Shown: positions 30,477-39,613 of the stretch, piece after piece
Layout of the letters: every line of letters begins with the position of its first letter
Position numbering within the stretch: the stretch's first letter is position 1
Assembly: GCF_008087625.1 (NCBI RefSeq)
Contig: NZ_CP042997.1
Coordinates: 4,898,001 to 4,962,000, forward strand
Length of the DNA: 64,000 nucleotides
Source of the DNA: Aquisphaera giovannonii
GTDB taxonomy: Bacteria > Planctomycetota > Planctomycetia > Isosphaerales > Isosphaeraceae
Direction: 5' to 3'
Notes under the pieces: generated by a model
What the model was told of the DNA's origin: nothing
The model's database searches: none
Seen by the model: only the letters and a program-made list of their open reading frames with translations
Program-made: the position numbers and the translations under genes

Positions 30477-31931
30477 ATGGCCGAGACGACGACGGGGACC
30501 AGGATGTACATCGATGGCCGCTGGTGCGACGCCGCCGGCGGCAAGACGCTGGCGGTGATCAACCCGGCGGATGAATCGACGGTCGCCGAGGTCGCCTACG
30601 GCGGCCGCGAGGAGGCGATGCGGGCCGTGGACGCCGCCGCCAAGGCCATGCCGGCGTGGCGGGCCACCTCCGTCTACGAGCGGGCGAAGGTCCTCAAGAA
30701 GACGGCCGAGCTGATCCGCGGCCGGGCCGACGAGCTCGCCCGCGTCATGACGATGGAGCAGGGCAAGCCGGTCCCCGAGGCGAAGGCCGAGGTCCTCGCC
30801 ACGGCCGACACCTTCGAGTGGTTCGCCGAGGAGGGCAAGCGGGCCTACGGGCGCGTGATCCCCCACTGGACGGGCAACCGCCGGCACTACGCGATCCACC
30901 ACCCCGTGGGCGTCGTCGGCACGATCACGCCGTGGAACTTCCCGATGGCGCTGGCCAGCCGGAAGATCGCCCCGGCGCTCGCCGTCGGCTGCACGGTGGT
31001 CAGCCGGCCGGCCGACCAGACGCCGCTGATCATGATCGGCATGTTCGAATGCCTCGCCGAGGCGGGCGCGCCCGCGGGCGTGGCGAACCTCGTGATCGGC
31101 CCGGCGCGGCAGGTCGCGGACGTGTATTTCGAGCGCCCGGAGGTCCGCAAGATCAGCTTCACCGGCTCCACGGAGGTCGGCAAGGAGCTGATCCGCCGCT
31201 CGGCCGACCAGGTGAAGCGCCTCAGCATGGAGCTGGGCGGCCACGCCCCCTTGATCGTCTTCCCGGACGCCGACGTGGAGCAGGTGGCGAAGGCCGCGGT
31301 GATCGGCAAGTTCCGGAACAACGGCCAGGTCTGCGTCGCCCCGTCCCGGTTCTACGTCCACGAGAAGCTCGCCAAGGACTTCACCGAGGCCTCGGTCGAG
31401 CTGACGAAGGCCCTCAAGATGGGCAACGGCCTGGAGCCGGGCGTCCAGGTCGGCCCGATGTTCGAACAGAAGGCGCTGGACAAGACGACCGCCCTGATCG
31501 AGGACGCCCGCGGCCACGGCGCCAAGGTCCTCACCGGCGGCGGCCGATCGACCCGTTTCGACAAGGGCTACTTCTTCGAGCCGACCGTGCTCACCAACGT
31601 GAACGGCTCGATGAAGCTGATGACCGAGGAGCCGTTCGCCCCGGTCATGCCGATCCTCGACTTCTCGAAGATCGACGACGTCATCGCCGCCGCGAACAAC
31701 ACGCCCTATGGCCTGGCCGCCTATGTCTTCACCAATGACCTGACGGTCGCGACCCGGATGGCCGAGGGCCTGGAGGCCGGCATCATCGGCATCAACGACC
31801 CCGTGCCCGCGACGCCCCAGTGCCCCTTCGGCGGCATGAAGGAGTCCGGCATGGGCCGCGAGCTGGGCGTCGAGGGCCTGGAGGCGTACCTCGAGACGAA
31901 GTACGTGTCCGTGGGGCTGCGGGAGGGCTGA
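30477..31931 (+). CDS. NAD(P)-dependent aldehyde dehydrogenase, succinate-semialdehyde type
   Basis: 484 residues from ATG 30477, with GAGGAGG nine bases upstream. Full-length ALDH: TPWNFPMALASRKIAPALA (cofactor site), FTGSTEVGKELIRRSADQVK, general-base Glu in LSMELGGHAP and the catalytic Cys in NNGQVCVAPSRF, ending with CPFGGMKESGMGRELGVEGL. It is closest in wording to GabD-type succinate or 2-oxoglutarate semialdehyde dehydrogenases. The usual KP(A/S) lysine that binds the cofactor ribose is Arg here (VVSRPADQTP). A role as the 2-oxoglutarate semialdehyde step of hydroxyproline catabolism (cluster at 45.9-49.3 kb) is possible, though it is 14 kb away. Confidence 0.85.
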   Translation: MAETTTGTRMYIDGRWCDAAGGKTLAVINPADESTVAEVAYGGREEAMRAVDAAAKAMPAWRATSVYERAKVLKKTAELIRGRADELARVMTMEQGKPVPEAKAEVLATADTFEWFAEEGKRAYGRVIPHWTGNRRHYAIHHPVGVVGTITPWNFPMALASRKIAPALAVGCTVVSRPADQTPLIMIGMFECLAEAGAPAGVANLVIGPARQVADVYFERPEVRKISFTGSTEVGKELIRRSADQVKRLSMELGGHAPLIVFPDADVEQVAKAAVIGKFRNNGQVCVAPSRFYVHEKLAKDFTEASVELTKALKMGNGLEPGVQVGPMFEQKALDKTTALIEDARGHGAKVLTGGGRSTRFDKGYFFEPTVLTNVNGSMKLMTEEPFAPVMPILDFSKIDDVIAAANNTPYGLAAYVFTNDLTVATRMAEGLEAGIIGINDPVPATPQCPFGGMKESGMGRELGVEGLEAYLETKYVSVGLREG

Positions 31932-32059
31932 GCGGCGGCGGGCGGGCGCCGGCCATCAAGCGGCCGGCGCCCTATCACGGCCCCGGCGGGCCATGGTCGC
32001 CGGGCGCTCCGTCCCCCCGACTTCTGCCCTGTCATGACCCCAGGCGAGTCCGCGCACCG

Positions 32060-32110
32060 CTGGTCCCCTCCCCCCTGGTGGGGGAGGGTTAGGGAGAGGG
32101 GGCGACCGCC
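32060..32110 (+). repeat. Left 51-bp inverted repeat flanking the DUF559 gene
   Basis: Begins CTGGTCCCCTCCCCCCTGGT and ends GGGGGCGACCGCC. It matches the reverse complement of 32640-32690 at all 51 positions. It contains an internal hairpin, CCCTCCCCC/GGGGGAGGG. Together the two arms delimit a unit of 631 bases. Confidence 0.9.
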
Positions 32111-32143
32111 TCGGCCAAGCGGATCCAACCTCGATCGTAGCCC

Positions 32144-32512
32144 TCACCGGCCCCCGCGAAGCCCCGATGCAGGGGGCCGCAACTCCCGCTCGATGGCCTC
32201 CAGGACAGCCTCCGTCTCCGTCAGCACGACATTGTTCCAGAACCGGATCACCCGGTATCCCTCTCCTTCGAGCCATCGCGTCCGCTCGAGGTCGTATTCC
32301 AGTCGCTCGGCATGCTGACCCCCGTCCAGCTCGATGATGAGCCGCGACCGGTGCGAGACGAAATCGACGACATAGATACCCATGGGCTCCTGCCGGCGGA
32401 ACTTCTCGCGGGCGAAGCGACGGGCGCGGATGTGCCTCCACAAGCGACGTTCCGCATCGGTCATCTCGCGGCGGAGCTGACGGGCGAAGTCGCGAGGGAT
32501 CTTCGAGCTCAC
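32144..32512 (-). CDS. DUF559 (VSR-like endonuclease fold) protein
   Basis: 122 residues from GTG 32512; an ATG at 32464 gives a shorter form that drops the first helix. Family markers: EMTDAERRLWRHIRARRF (the 'T.AE..LW..LR' opening), FRRQEPMGIYVVDFVSHRSR, LIIELDGGQHAER (the D..E.DG.QH active-site strand of the very-short-patch-repair fold) and GYRVIRFWNNVVLTETEAVL. The catalytic D and E/Q residues are intact. DUF559 proteins are widespread and without firm function. Both sides carry a perfect 51-bp inverted repeat, so the gene may be part of a mobile unit. Confidence 0.85.
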   Translation of the reverse strand: MSSKIPRDFARQLRREMTDAERRLWRHIRARRFAREKFRRQEPMGIYVVDFVSHRSRLIIELDGGQHAERLEYDLERTRWLEGEGYRVIRFWNNVVLTETEAVLEAIERELRPPASGLRGGR

Positions 32513-32639
32513 CCCAGGTGCCCCACCAATCGGAGGACTTCCCGGGCCCCAGCGACGGAGCCCCTTCAGGCCTGATAGGACGAGATGGCATCGGAAGCAA
32601 GGAGATTCCGTTCCGGACGAGGGGATCTCACGCAGCCGG

Positions 32640-32690
32640 GGCGGTCGCCCCCTCTCCCTAACCCTCCCCCACCAGGGGGGAGGGGACCAG
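32640..32690 (-). repeat. Right 51-bp inverted repeat flanking the DUF559 gene
   Basis: Starts GGCGGTCGCCCCCTCTCCCT and ends GGGGAGGGGACCAG, a perfect reverse complement of 32060-32110. The bases inside both arms differ (TCGGCC against CCGGCT), so the repeat ends sharply. 32691-32902 holds no other feature. Confidence 0.9.
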
Positions 32691-32902
32691 AAAAGCACGG
32701 CCTCGTGTGTGGGGACTGACAGGCCGGGAGAAGCCGGTCGGTAGCCCCCAGGGGCACGCCCCATCGCCGGGCTCAGATGGCTCCCCAAGAGGCGAACCCG
32801 CTCCCGGTCACCCGGCGTTGCCCCGCGACGCGGAGCCGTGTAATCTCGGTCCGTTCCGACACCCTCACGACGGCATCGCGTCGGCCGAAAGACGCGTCGA
32901 AA

Positions 32903-33199
32903 TTGGGCATCCGGATCGAGGTGGAGGAGGGCGAGCCGATCGCGGCGGCCCTCAAGAGGTTCCGTCAGCAGCTCCGAGCCGAAGGCGACCATCCGCTTCA
33001 TCGCCACAAGTGGCACAAGCCGAACCCTCGCTTCTACACGAAGCCGAGCGTCCTCAACCGCCGTCGCCGGTGGATCATCCGCGCCAAGAAGCGCAGCCCC
33101 TGCGGGATGAGCCCGGACCCGGACTACGACTGGGTCGACGACATGGAAATGCGGCCGCGACGGTCCTGGGGCCGCGTGGGCCGGCACGTCATCACCTGA
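32903..33199 (+). CDS. rpsU: Ribosomal protein bS21-like
   Basis: 98 residues from TTG 32903 (LGIRIEVEEGEPIAAALKRF). The frame is open upstream to 32777 but reads as non-protein there. IEVEEGEPIAAALKRFRQQL is the bS21 N-terminal helix pattern, followed by the very basic HRHKWHKPNPRF, VLNRRRRWIIRAKKR region that binds 16S rRNA near the anti-Shine-Dalgarno site. bS21 is usually ~60-70 residues; the extra ~30 C-terminal residues (DYDWVDDMEMRPRRSW) are unusual. No other ribosomal gene is nearby, so it may be a second copy. Confidence 0.7.
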   Translation: MGIRIEVEEGEPIAAALKRFRQQLRAEGDHPLHRHKWHKPNPRFYTKPSVLNRRRRWIIRAKKRSPCGMSPDPDYDWVDDMEMRPRRSWGRVGRHVIT

Positions 33200-33303
33200 A
33201 GAGACGGGCATCCGCGTTGGGCGGCCGTGATGGAAGCGAGGAGACGCCGGGATCGCCTCGGCACGCGCGGGCACCGGGCGGAGTTGCCCTACGCCGCCGC
33301 CCC

Positions 33304-34776
33304 TCACTCCGGCAGCGGCTGGCCGCGGGTCTCCGGGGCGAACGGGACGAGGAGCAGGCCGAGCACGTAGATGAAGCTCAGGCAGAGCGCCGCGGGGCGG
33401 ATCGGCGTGGCGTAGCCGAGGCCCGTGAACAGGAGCGTCAGCTTGCCCAGCACCAGGGGGCCGGTCGCGGTGATGTAGCGGGCGATGTTGTAGCAGAAGC
33501 CGGTGCCCGTGGTGCGGAGCCGGGTCGGATAGAGCTCCGGCAGGTACACGATGATCACGCCGAAGATCCCGCACGTGCAGAAGCCCAAAAGCGGCAGCAT
33601 CCAGTAGACGTCCGCGCCCTTCGAGAGCGTGCCGAAGACGAGCCAGACCGAGGCCATCGCCATCGCGTACGCCAAGGCGAAGGACTTCCGCCGGCCGAAC
33701 CGGACGGCCACGAACGTGCAGAGCGGCGCCCCCAGGAACGAGCCGACGTCCTGGAGCATCGTCCCCCAGCCGACGAGCCGATCATCCTCGCGCTTCCACG
33801 AGGTGGCGAGCGCCGCGGCCTCCTCGGGCGTGCCCGCCCTCTGCCGCGCCAGGGCGTCCAGGTCGCGGGCCGGCGGGTCGGCGAAGGCCGGGGCGGGAGT
33901 CGCGAGCCGGCGCTCCGTCAGCATGCCCCCGCGGACGAGCTCCGGCGTGAACAGGCCGATGCTCCAGAGGCCGATCTGGCCGACCATGCCCAGCGTCATC
34001 CCGACGAGCGTCCGCCGCCGCAGCACCGGGTCGCGGAAGATCGCCCGCAGGTCGCCCAGCCGGAGCTCGGGGCGGGCCGGGGCGCCCTCGGCGGCCTCCT
34101 CGCGGGCGCGGTCCCGGGCGCGGAGCCAGCGGTCCGGTTCCGGGACGCGGAGGCGGATCGGGATCACCATCAGGCTGGGCAGGGCCCCGAAGAAGAACAG
34201 GATCCGCCAGCCGGCCACGCCGATCGCGGTCCCCTGCGGGCCGACCAGGAGGGAGAGCCCGGAGCCGATGATCGCGCCGATCGACGACGACGCCTGGACC
34301 GCCCCGAGGGCGAAGGCGCGGGCCCGCGCGGGCATGGCCTCGGCGACGAGGGCCACGCCCGCGGCGTATTCCCCGCCGATCCCCATCCCGCAGAGGAAGC
34401 GATACGCGGCGAACTCCGGCCAGGAGCGGGCCAGCCCCGAGAGCGCCGTGAAGACGCTGTAGAGTATGATCGTCCAGGTCATCGTGCGGACCCGCCCGTA
34501 GCGGTCGCCGAGGAGCCCGAAGAGGAGCCCCCCGGTCGCCCAGCCCGCGATGAACAGGCCGGTCGCCCAGCCCGCATACGAGGGCAGGTCCGCCTCCAGG
34601 CCCGGCAGCAGGGCCCGCAGGGCGGGCGTGCGCGCCACGACGAAGATCCGCTGGTCCATGGCGTCGAAGAGCCAGCCGAGCATCGCGGCGAGGAGGATCC
34701 ACCGGTGCGATCGGGTCAGCTCGCCCCACCACGGGGCATCCGCCGGGATGGGCTCTGTCGTCTCGGTGCGCGTCAT
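33304..34776 (-). CDS. MFS transporter, sugar/metabolite:H+ symporter type
   Basis: 490 residues from ATG 34776 (MTRTETTEPIPADAPWW). About 12 membrane helices. Signature loops: GWLFDAMDQRIF in TM1, GLLGDRYGRVRTMTWTIILY (the G-x-x-x-D-x-x-G-R MFS motif), FLCGMGIGGEYAAGVALVAE in TM4 and VYLPELYPTRLRTTGTGFCY in TM11, all typical of the sugar porter/SV2-like and aromatic-acid symporter groups. An extended central loop (~residues 225-330) is longer than usual. Substrate unknown. Confidence 0.85.
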   Translation of the reverse strand: MTRTETTEPIPADAPWWGELTRSHRWILLAAMLGWLFDAMDQRIFVVARTPALRALLPGLEADLPSYAGWATGLFIAGWATGGLLFGLLGDRYGRVRTMTWTIILYSVFTALSGLARSWPEFAAYRFLCGMGIGGEYAAGVALVAEAMPARARAFALGAVQASSSIGAIIGSGLSLLVGPQGTAIGVAGWRILFFFGALPSLMVIPIRLRVPEPDRWLRARDRAREEAAEGAPARPELRLGDLRAIFRDPVLRRRTLVGMTLGMVGQIGLWSIGLFTPELVRGGMLTERRLATPAPAFADPPARDLDALARQRAGTPEEAAALATSWKREDDRLVGWGTMLQDVGSFLGAPLCTFVAVRFGRRKSFALAYAMAMASVWLVFGTLSKGADVYWMLPLLGFCTCGIFGVIIVYLPELYPTRLRTTGTGFCYNIARYITATGPLVLGKLTLLFTGLGYATPIRPAALCLSFIYVLGLLLVPFAPETRGQPLPE

Positions 34777-34884
34777 CGAGGGGTCTCTCCGCAGGCTCGA
34801 CGGGCGGGGCGGCCGGCCCTCGTCGCTCCGCCTTCTCCTGCCGCCAACCTGATCTTCACCACGAGCGGGGCCGCTATCCTCCGT

Positions 34885-35009
34885 CCCCTCTCCCGCTCGG
34901 CGGGAGAGGGCCAGGGTGAGGGTCTTCCAGCCGAAGCCTCGCGGCCCCTCGTCATCCGAGGCCCGCTCCGCCCTCACCCCACCCCTCTCCCGCTCGGCGG
35001 GAGAGGGAG
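34885..35009. repeat. REPIN-like pair of inverted hairpins
   Basis: Two copies of CTCTCCCGCTCGGCGGGAGAG, at about 34887-34908 and 34985-35006. Their outer flanks are in inverted order (..GGGCCAGGGTGAGGG / CCCTCACCCCACCCC..), separated by ~75 bases. The same arrangement recurs at 42391-42561. The rest of 34777-35086 shows nothing else. Confidence 0.7.
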
Positions 35010-35086
35010 ATGGGTTTTCGGTCCGAGGTCGGGGAGACCTCGTCAAAACGTGGAGTCGCGGATCGGCTCTCCGGCTCAGGCCCCGC

Positions 35087-35566
35087 TCACCCCGGGTCCA
35101 GCATCCGCCGGTACTTGCCGGCGTAGTAGAGCAGGGGCTCGCCGCCGTGGTACTCGCCGCCGACGATCTCGCCGACGAAGATGAGGTGGTCGCCGCCGGG
35201 GAGGATCTCGTGGACCCGGCAGTCGAGGAAGGCGAGGCTGTCGGCCAGGATCGGGGCGCCCGTGACGCCCGGCAGCAGGGACAGGCCCTCGAAGTCCTTC
35301 GGCCCGGGGGTGGCGAACCGCCGGGAGACGTCCTCCTGCTCCCTCGTCAGGATGTTCACCGCGAAGCAGCGGTTGGCCTGGAGGAAGTCCATCGAATGGG
35401 CGCGCTTGTCCACGGCGACCAGCACGAGCGGCGGGTCGAGCGAGAGCGAGGCGACCGAGTTGGCCGTCAGGCCGTGCGGCCCCGCCGGCCCGCCGGTCGT
35501 CACCACGGTGACGCCCGTGGCGAAGTGCCCCATGATCCTGCGCTGGCGGGCCGAGTCGAATGCCAT
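35087..35566 (-). CDS. Flavin reductase-like FMN-binding protein
   Basis: 159 residues from ATG 35566 (MAFDSARQRRIMGHFATGVT). Split-barrel flavin reductase signature: MGHFATGVTVVTTGG, GLTANSVASLSLDPPLVLVA (flavin isoalloxazine-binding), FAVNILTREQEDVSRRFA, DCRVHEILPGGDHLIFVGEI and a C-terminal PLLYYAGKYRRM. Such proteins reduce FMN/FAD with NAD(P)H, often for a monooxygenase. No oxygenase gene is adjacent. It lies between the MFS transporter and the WD40 gene on the same strand. Confidence 0.85.
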   Translation of the reverse strand: MAFDSARQRRIMGHFATGVTVVTTGGPAGPHGLTANSVASLSLDPPLVLVAVDKRAHSMDFLQANRCFAVNILTREQEDVSRRFATPGPKDFEGLSLLPGVTGAPILADSLAFLDCRVHEILPGGDHLIFVGEIVGGEYHGGEPLLYYAGKYRRMLDPG

Positions 35567-35808
35567 CGGGTGCGGAGCCTCGCGGGTCGGTTCGGGATCG
35601 GTCGGTCGATCGGCGGGACGTTCCACGGCCACCGCCCCGCGCCGGGCCGTTCCGGGCCGGCTGGGGGCCATGGATTGTACACGATCGCCGGACGGCGCCG
35701 CGATCCGAGGCGTGGGCGTTCGCGAGGCGGGGAGGCGGGCGGCGAATCCGGCTGCCGCCGACCAGGGGCGACTTGCCGGTGGATGGCGCAGGCCGAGGCG
35801 GCCGGATG

Positions 35809-35851
35809 CCCCCCCCTGTATTCCGCCCTTCGCAAAGGGGGGAATCCGGGA
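35809..35851. repeat. R2 half-unit
   Basis: CCCCCCTGTATTCCGCCCTTC then GCAAAGGGGGGAATCCGG is one hairpin of the R2 family seen in full at 39463, 48182 and 61191. The surrounding gap 35567-35925 has no gene. Confidence 0.6.
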
Positions 35852-35925
35852 TGGGCCGCCCCAGGGCCTGAGGGATTGGCGTCGCGGGGCAGTCCTTCGT
35901 CTTCCCGATGTGGCCGTCCGGCTCC

Positions 35926-37038
35926 TCAGCGTCGCGGCCGCCCGGAGAGCACCTCGACGAGGTCCCAGCGGCGGACGTAGCCGTCGTTGCCGCCGGTGAG
36001 GACGGCCGGGGCGCCCTGGGCGACGGCGAGGGCCTTGACCCAGCCGGAATGGGCGGGGAACTCGGCCTGGCGGGAGAGCGAGAGGGCGTTCCAGGAGCCG
36101 AGGGTGCCGTCGTCCTCGCCCGCGATCAGGTGCAGGCCGTCGGGGGTGAACCCCAGGCAGGTCGCGGAGAAGCCGCGGGTCGGGAGGAAGCCGCGGCTCC
36201 GCTGCTCCGGGACGTTCCAGACGTCGATCCCGCGGCCGCAGAGCGAGGCCGAGGCGAGGCTGCGGCCGTCGGGGGAGAAGGCCACCGCCAGGACGACCTG
36301 CTGGGAGGCGACGAAGGTCAGCGGGGCGGCGTCCGGCCGGCCGACGTCCCCCCAGACGCGGACGATGCCGTCCTCGCAGCCGCAGGCGAGCTGCCGCCCG
36401 TCGGGGCCGAAGGAGAGCGACGTGGCCGGCGCCCCGCGGAGGTCGAGGGTCGCCCGCGGCCCGGCCGAGGCGACGTCCCAGATGCGGACCTTGGTGTCGC
36501 CGCCGGCGGAGGCGAGGGTCCGGCCGTCGGGGGAGAAGGCCAGCGAGAGGACCATCTCCGTGCCGCCGGCCAGCGAGGCCCGACGTTCGCCCGAGGCCAT
36601 GTCCCACAGGCTGACCGAGCCGTCCACGTTCCCCGCGGCCAGCGTCCGGCCGTCGGCCGCGGCCGCCAGGCATCGCGAGCCGGTGGGCATGTGCTCCGGC
36701 AGGGACCGCATGCTCCACGCCTGGTCCTCGCCCTTCTGCCAGACCACGACCGGCCGGTCCCGTCCGGTCGCCGCCGCGCGGCCGCCGTCCGGCGTCACCG
36801 CCACCGCGGTCACGTCGGCCGCCAGCTTGAAGTCGCCCCGCGACGAGGGCGCCGCCCCGACGTCCTCCGTCTCCGGCCAGACCACCGGCAGGACCACGAA
36901 GACCAGCACCGCGATCGCCAGGATCGGCGAGGGGAGCGACAGCCACCATCGCCGGCGAGGCCGGCGGGGAGCCCGCCCGGGGAAATCGGGGCCGAAATCG
37001 GCGTGCTCGTCGCGACGCCCGGGAGCATGACGCGGCAT
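35926..37038 (-). CDS. WD40-repeat protein with N-terminal membrane anchor
   Basis: 370 residues. A basic N-terminus (RRPRRRWW) is followed by one membrane helix (PILAIAVLVFVVLPVVW, ~35-52). About seven WD40 blades fill the rest: VTPDGGRAAATGRDRPVVVW, AADGRTLAAGNVDGSVSLWD, FSPDGRTLASAGGDTKVRIW, FGPDGRQLACGCEDGIVRVW, FSPDGRSLASASLCGRGIDV, FTPDGLHLIAGEDDGTLGSW and a last ending GGNDGYVRRWD. It would form a beta-propeller outside the membrane; the ligand is unknown. No kinase is fused, unlike many planctomycete WD40 proteins. Confidence 0.85.
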   Translation of the reverse strand: MPRHAPGRRDEHADFGPDFPGRAPRRPRRRWWLSLPSPILAIAVLVFVVLPVVWPETEDVGAAPSSRGDFKLAADVTAVAVTPDGGRAAATGRDRPVVVWQKGEDQAWSMRSLPEHMPTGSRCLAAAADGRTLAAGNVDGSVSLWDMASGERRASLAGGTEMVLSLAFSPDGRTLASAGGDTKVRIWDVASAGPRATLDLRGAPATSLSFGPDGRQLACGCEDGIVRVWGDVGRPDAAPLTFVASQQVVLAVAFSPDGRSLASASLCGRGIDVWNVPEQRSRGFLPTRGFSATCLGFTPDGLHLIAGEDDGTLGSWNALSLSRQAEFPAHSGWVKALAVAQGAPAVLTGGNDGYVRRWDLVEVLSGRPRR

Positions 37039-37660
37039 GGAATGCCCCTTCCGTGAGTTGAGGGGGGTCGCGGACCCGCCACCCCATACTCGAGTCTAGG
37101 TCGTCGCCGGGAGTCCGGGGGCGGAATCGCGGCCCCGCCGCGTTTCCTGCGATCGATCGACACGTCCTGATCGCACCTCAACCGATTCCCGTCAAGGCGG
37201 GCTTCGATGGAAACGATCCGGCCCTCTCCCGGTCGCCCGGGGGAGGGGCCGCGATGCCGACCTCGTTGCGACGCACGACCCGGGCGGAGGGACCGGCGGA
37301 CTGCCGCCGCCCGGCCTCGCTCGCCGCCCCGCCTTCATCCCATCCACAGCCTTACCTTCATAGTATCTTAAAGCGTCGCCGGGGGAACGGGCGGGCCGAA
37401 AACTTCGGAAAAATTCATGGATGGGTTGCGACGACCGGCGGGGCGGCGGGCGCCCGACGGGGCCGACGTCGGCGAAACGCCGGCTCGCGCCTGCGCGAAG
37501 GCCTCGCCTCACCCACGCTCCCGGGGCCCGAGAGTCGCCCGGGCCCGTTGGTGGCCCCGGCCGGGGGGGCCGTCCGGGCCATGCGCCCGACGAGGGGCCC
37601 GGTCGCCGGGCGGGGCCGGCTCCCGTGGGCACCCCGGTCCCGCCGCGACGACCGCGACCG
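37039..37660. other. Gene-free stretch with one R1 half-unit
   Basis: 622 bases without a credible gene. 37600-37629 (GGTCGCCGGGCGGGGCCGGC and onward) is a diverged R1 half-unit. 37221-37253 (CCCTCTCCCGGTCGCCCGGG) is a hairpin. The rest shows no feature. Confidence 0.5.
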
Positions 37661-39259
37661 TCAGTGGGTGTTGCCGGCGGTGATGCCCGGCCAGTCGTCG
37701 GTGCGGAAGGGGGTCAGGGGGAGGCCCGCCTGGCTGTAGACGTTGCAGACCGGGTTGTCGGCCCAGGCGTAGCGGACGGCGGCCGGGTCGGAGACGGAGT
37801 CGGACCAGACCTCGATCGTGTTATCCCCGGTGACCTTCGCCTGCGCCTTGACGAACTTGCGATCCGCGCCGGCGACGGCGAACCCGCGCAGCTCGTCCAC
37901 GTCGAAGGGCCGGAAGCCGCCGTCCACGTGGTCGAAGGTGAGCACGGCCTTGCGGCCCTCCACCTTCATGGACCGGTAGGTCGGGCTCTGGCAGGGGACG
38001 GGGACGCCGTAGTCCTTCGCCAGCGCCCAGCGGGCCAGCCGCTTGGCGACGTCCTGCTTGTTCCGCGGGTGGATGTCCCTGCCCTCGCCCAGGTCGATGA
38101 TCACGGCCTCGCCGGTGTGGGGCAGCTTCAGGGTCATCGTCTGGGCCTCGCGGAGCTCCGCCCAGCCGCTCTCGACGGGCCTGTCCTTCTCCTCCATGAA
38201 GTCGGCGAGCTGCACCCAGTAGAACGAGAAGTCGCCCTGGCCCCAGAGGTCGCGCCAGGTCTCGATCATCAGGGGGAACATATGACGATACTGATACGCC
38301 CGGCCCGAGTTGGACTCGCCCTGGTACCAGATCGCGCCGCGGATCCCGTAGCCGATGGTCGGCAGGAGGACGCCGTTGAAGATGTTCCCCGGCCGGGAGT
38401 TGCCGTGCATGTCCCAGTCCGGGTTGTGCGGCTCCTGGGGGGCGGGCTTGCCCTCGGCCTTGGCCTTCGCCGCGGCGGCCTCCCACTTGTCGTGGGCCTT
38501 CTTCGCCTGCGGGTAGTTCGCCTCGGCCTGCGCCCAGTGGTCCAGCAGCGGCTTGTACCGCGGGTCGGCGGCGAGCTTCTCGCGGGGGATCCAGGCCTCG
38601 CAGGCGGAGCCGCCCCAGGCGTCGTTGATCAGGCCGACGGGCACGCCGAGGGTCTGGTGGATCTGCCGGCCGAAGAAGTAGCCGACGGCCGAGAACCCGC
38701 CGACGGTCTCCGGCGAGCAGACCTCCCACCTGCCCTGGAAGTCCTTCTGCGGCTCCTGCGTCCCCCGGTTCGGGACGGTGATCAGGCGGATGCCCGGGAA
38801 CTTCGCCGCGCGGATCTCCAGGTCGGCGTCGTTCGCGCTGCCGACGTTCCACTGCATGTTCGACTGGCCGGAGCAGACCCAGACCTCGCCGGAGAGGACG
38901 TCGCTCAGGGTGACGGTGTTCTTCCCCTTGACCGTGATCGTGTAGGGGCCGCCGGTCTCCAGGGCGTCGAGGCTGACCTCCCACCGGCCGTCGGCGCCGG
39001 CCTTCGCGGACTTCGGCTGGTGGTCGCCGGGGGCGACGCTGACGGTGATTTCCTCGCCCGGATCCGCCCATCCCCAGATCTTGTCGGCCTGGCCGCGCTG
39101 GAGGACCATGTGGTCGCCGAAGATCGCCGGCAGCTTCACGTCGGCCCGCGCCGGGGCCGCCGCCATCATCAGGGCCGCCGCGAGCGCGGCCAGGCCCGTC
39201 GTCATCCCGGCGCCGGCGGGGTGCCGCCGCGTGCCATCCGCATCACGAACACGTCGCAT
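37661..39259 (-). CDS. Sialate O-acetylesterase (SASA domain), secreted
   Basis: 532 residues from ATG 39259. A signal peptide ([20 protein letters not shown], after ~18 polar residues) precedes an N-terminal beta domain ([32 protein letters not shown]) and the SGNH-hydrolase domain: nucleophile Ser in [38 protein letters not shown] (oxyanion) and the D..H pair in [18 protein letters not shown]. It removes O-acetyl groups from sialic acid or other polysaccharide residues. Planctomycetes carry many such exported esterases for polysaccharide degradation. Confidence 0.9.
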   Translation of the reverse strand: MRRVRDADGTRRHPAGAGMTTGLAALAAALMMAAAPARADVKLPAIFGDHMVLQRGQADKIWGWADPGEEITVSVAPGDHQPKSAKAGADGRWEVSLDALETGGPYTITVKGKNTVTLSDVLSGEVWVCSGQSNMQWNVGSANDADLEIRAAKFPGIRLITVPNRGTQEPQKDFQGRWEVCSPETVGGFSAVGYFFGRQIHQTLGVPVGLINDAWGGSACEAWIPREKLAADPRYKPLLDHWAQAEANYPQAKKAHDKWEAAAAKAKAEGKPAPQEPHNPDWDMHGNSRPGNIFNGVLLPTIGYGIRGAIWYQGESNSGRAYQYRHMFPLMIETWRDLWGQGDFSFYWVQLADFMEEKDRPVESGWAELREAQTMTLKLPHTGEAVIIDLGEGRDIHPRNKQDVAKRLARWALAKDYGVPVPCQSPTYRSMKVEGRKAVLTFDHVDGGFRPFDVDELRGFAVAGADRKFVKAQAKVTGDNTIEVWSDSVSDPAAVRYAWADNPVCNVYSQAGLPLTPFRTDDWPGITAGNTH

Positions 39260-39462
39260 CGAATCGGTTCTCCCCTTGGACTTCGAAGAAGGCCACGCCC
39301 GGGCCGCCGGACGCTCGCGAGAGGGCCGATCATGGGCCGGGCCGGCCCCCCACAGTCTAGGGCATCCGCGGGCCCCCCCCAAGGGGCTGGTCGGGCGGGG
39401 GGCCGGGCCGGCTCGCGCTACCCACCGCCTCCCTGTCCCGTTCGGCGGGGGAGAACGAAACC

Positions 39463-39561
39463 TTCCCCCCTACGAAGGGGGGATACAGGGGGGTGTATCC
39501 GATTGCCTCGGCCTGGACAGGACACCCCCTCCAACTCCCCCTTCGTAAGGGGGAGAGCCGG
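39463..39561. repeat. R2 repeat, full unit
   Basis: Two hairpins (CCCCCCTACGAAGGGGGG near the left end, CCCCCTTCGTAAGGGGG near the right) enclose GATTGCCTCGGCCTGGACAG. It lies between the sialate O-acetylesterase and DUF2207 genes; 39260-39613 holds nothing else. Confidence 0.75.
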
Positions 39562-39613
39562 ATTGGAGTCCCCCATCAGGGGCGGGACGGGCGAAGGGGC
39601 CGCCGCGCCCGCC

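Noticed and set aside
32707-35184. 825-codon plus-strand frame over the MFS transporter
   Set aside because: Its product is Arg/Glu/Pro-rich noise; the minus-strand transporter is full length with MFS motifs.
37192-37632. Minus-strand 146-codon frame in the gap between the WD40 and esterase genes
   Set aside because: Composition is that of GC noise (Pro/Arg/Gly), it has no ribosome binding site and overlaps an R1 half-unit.
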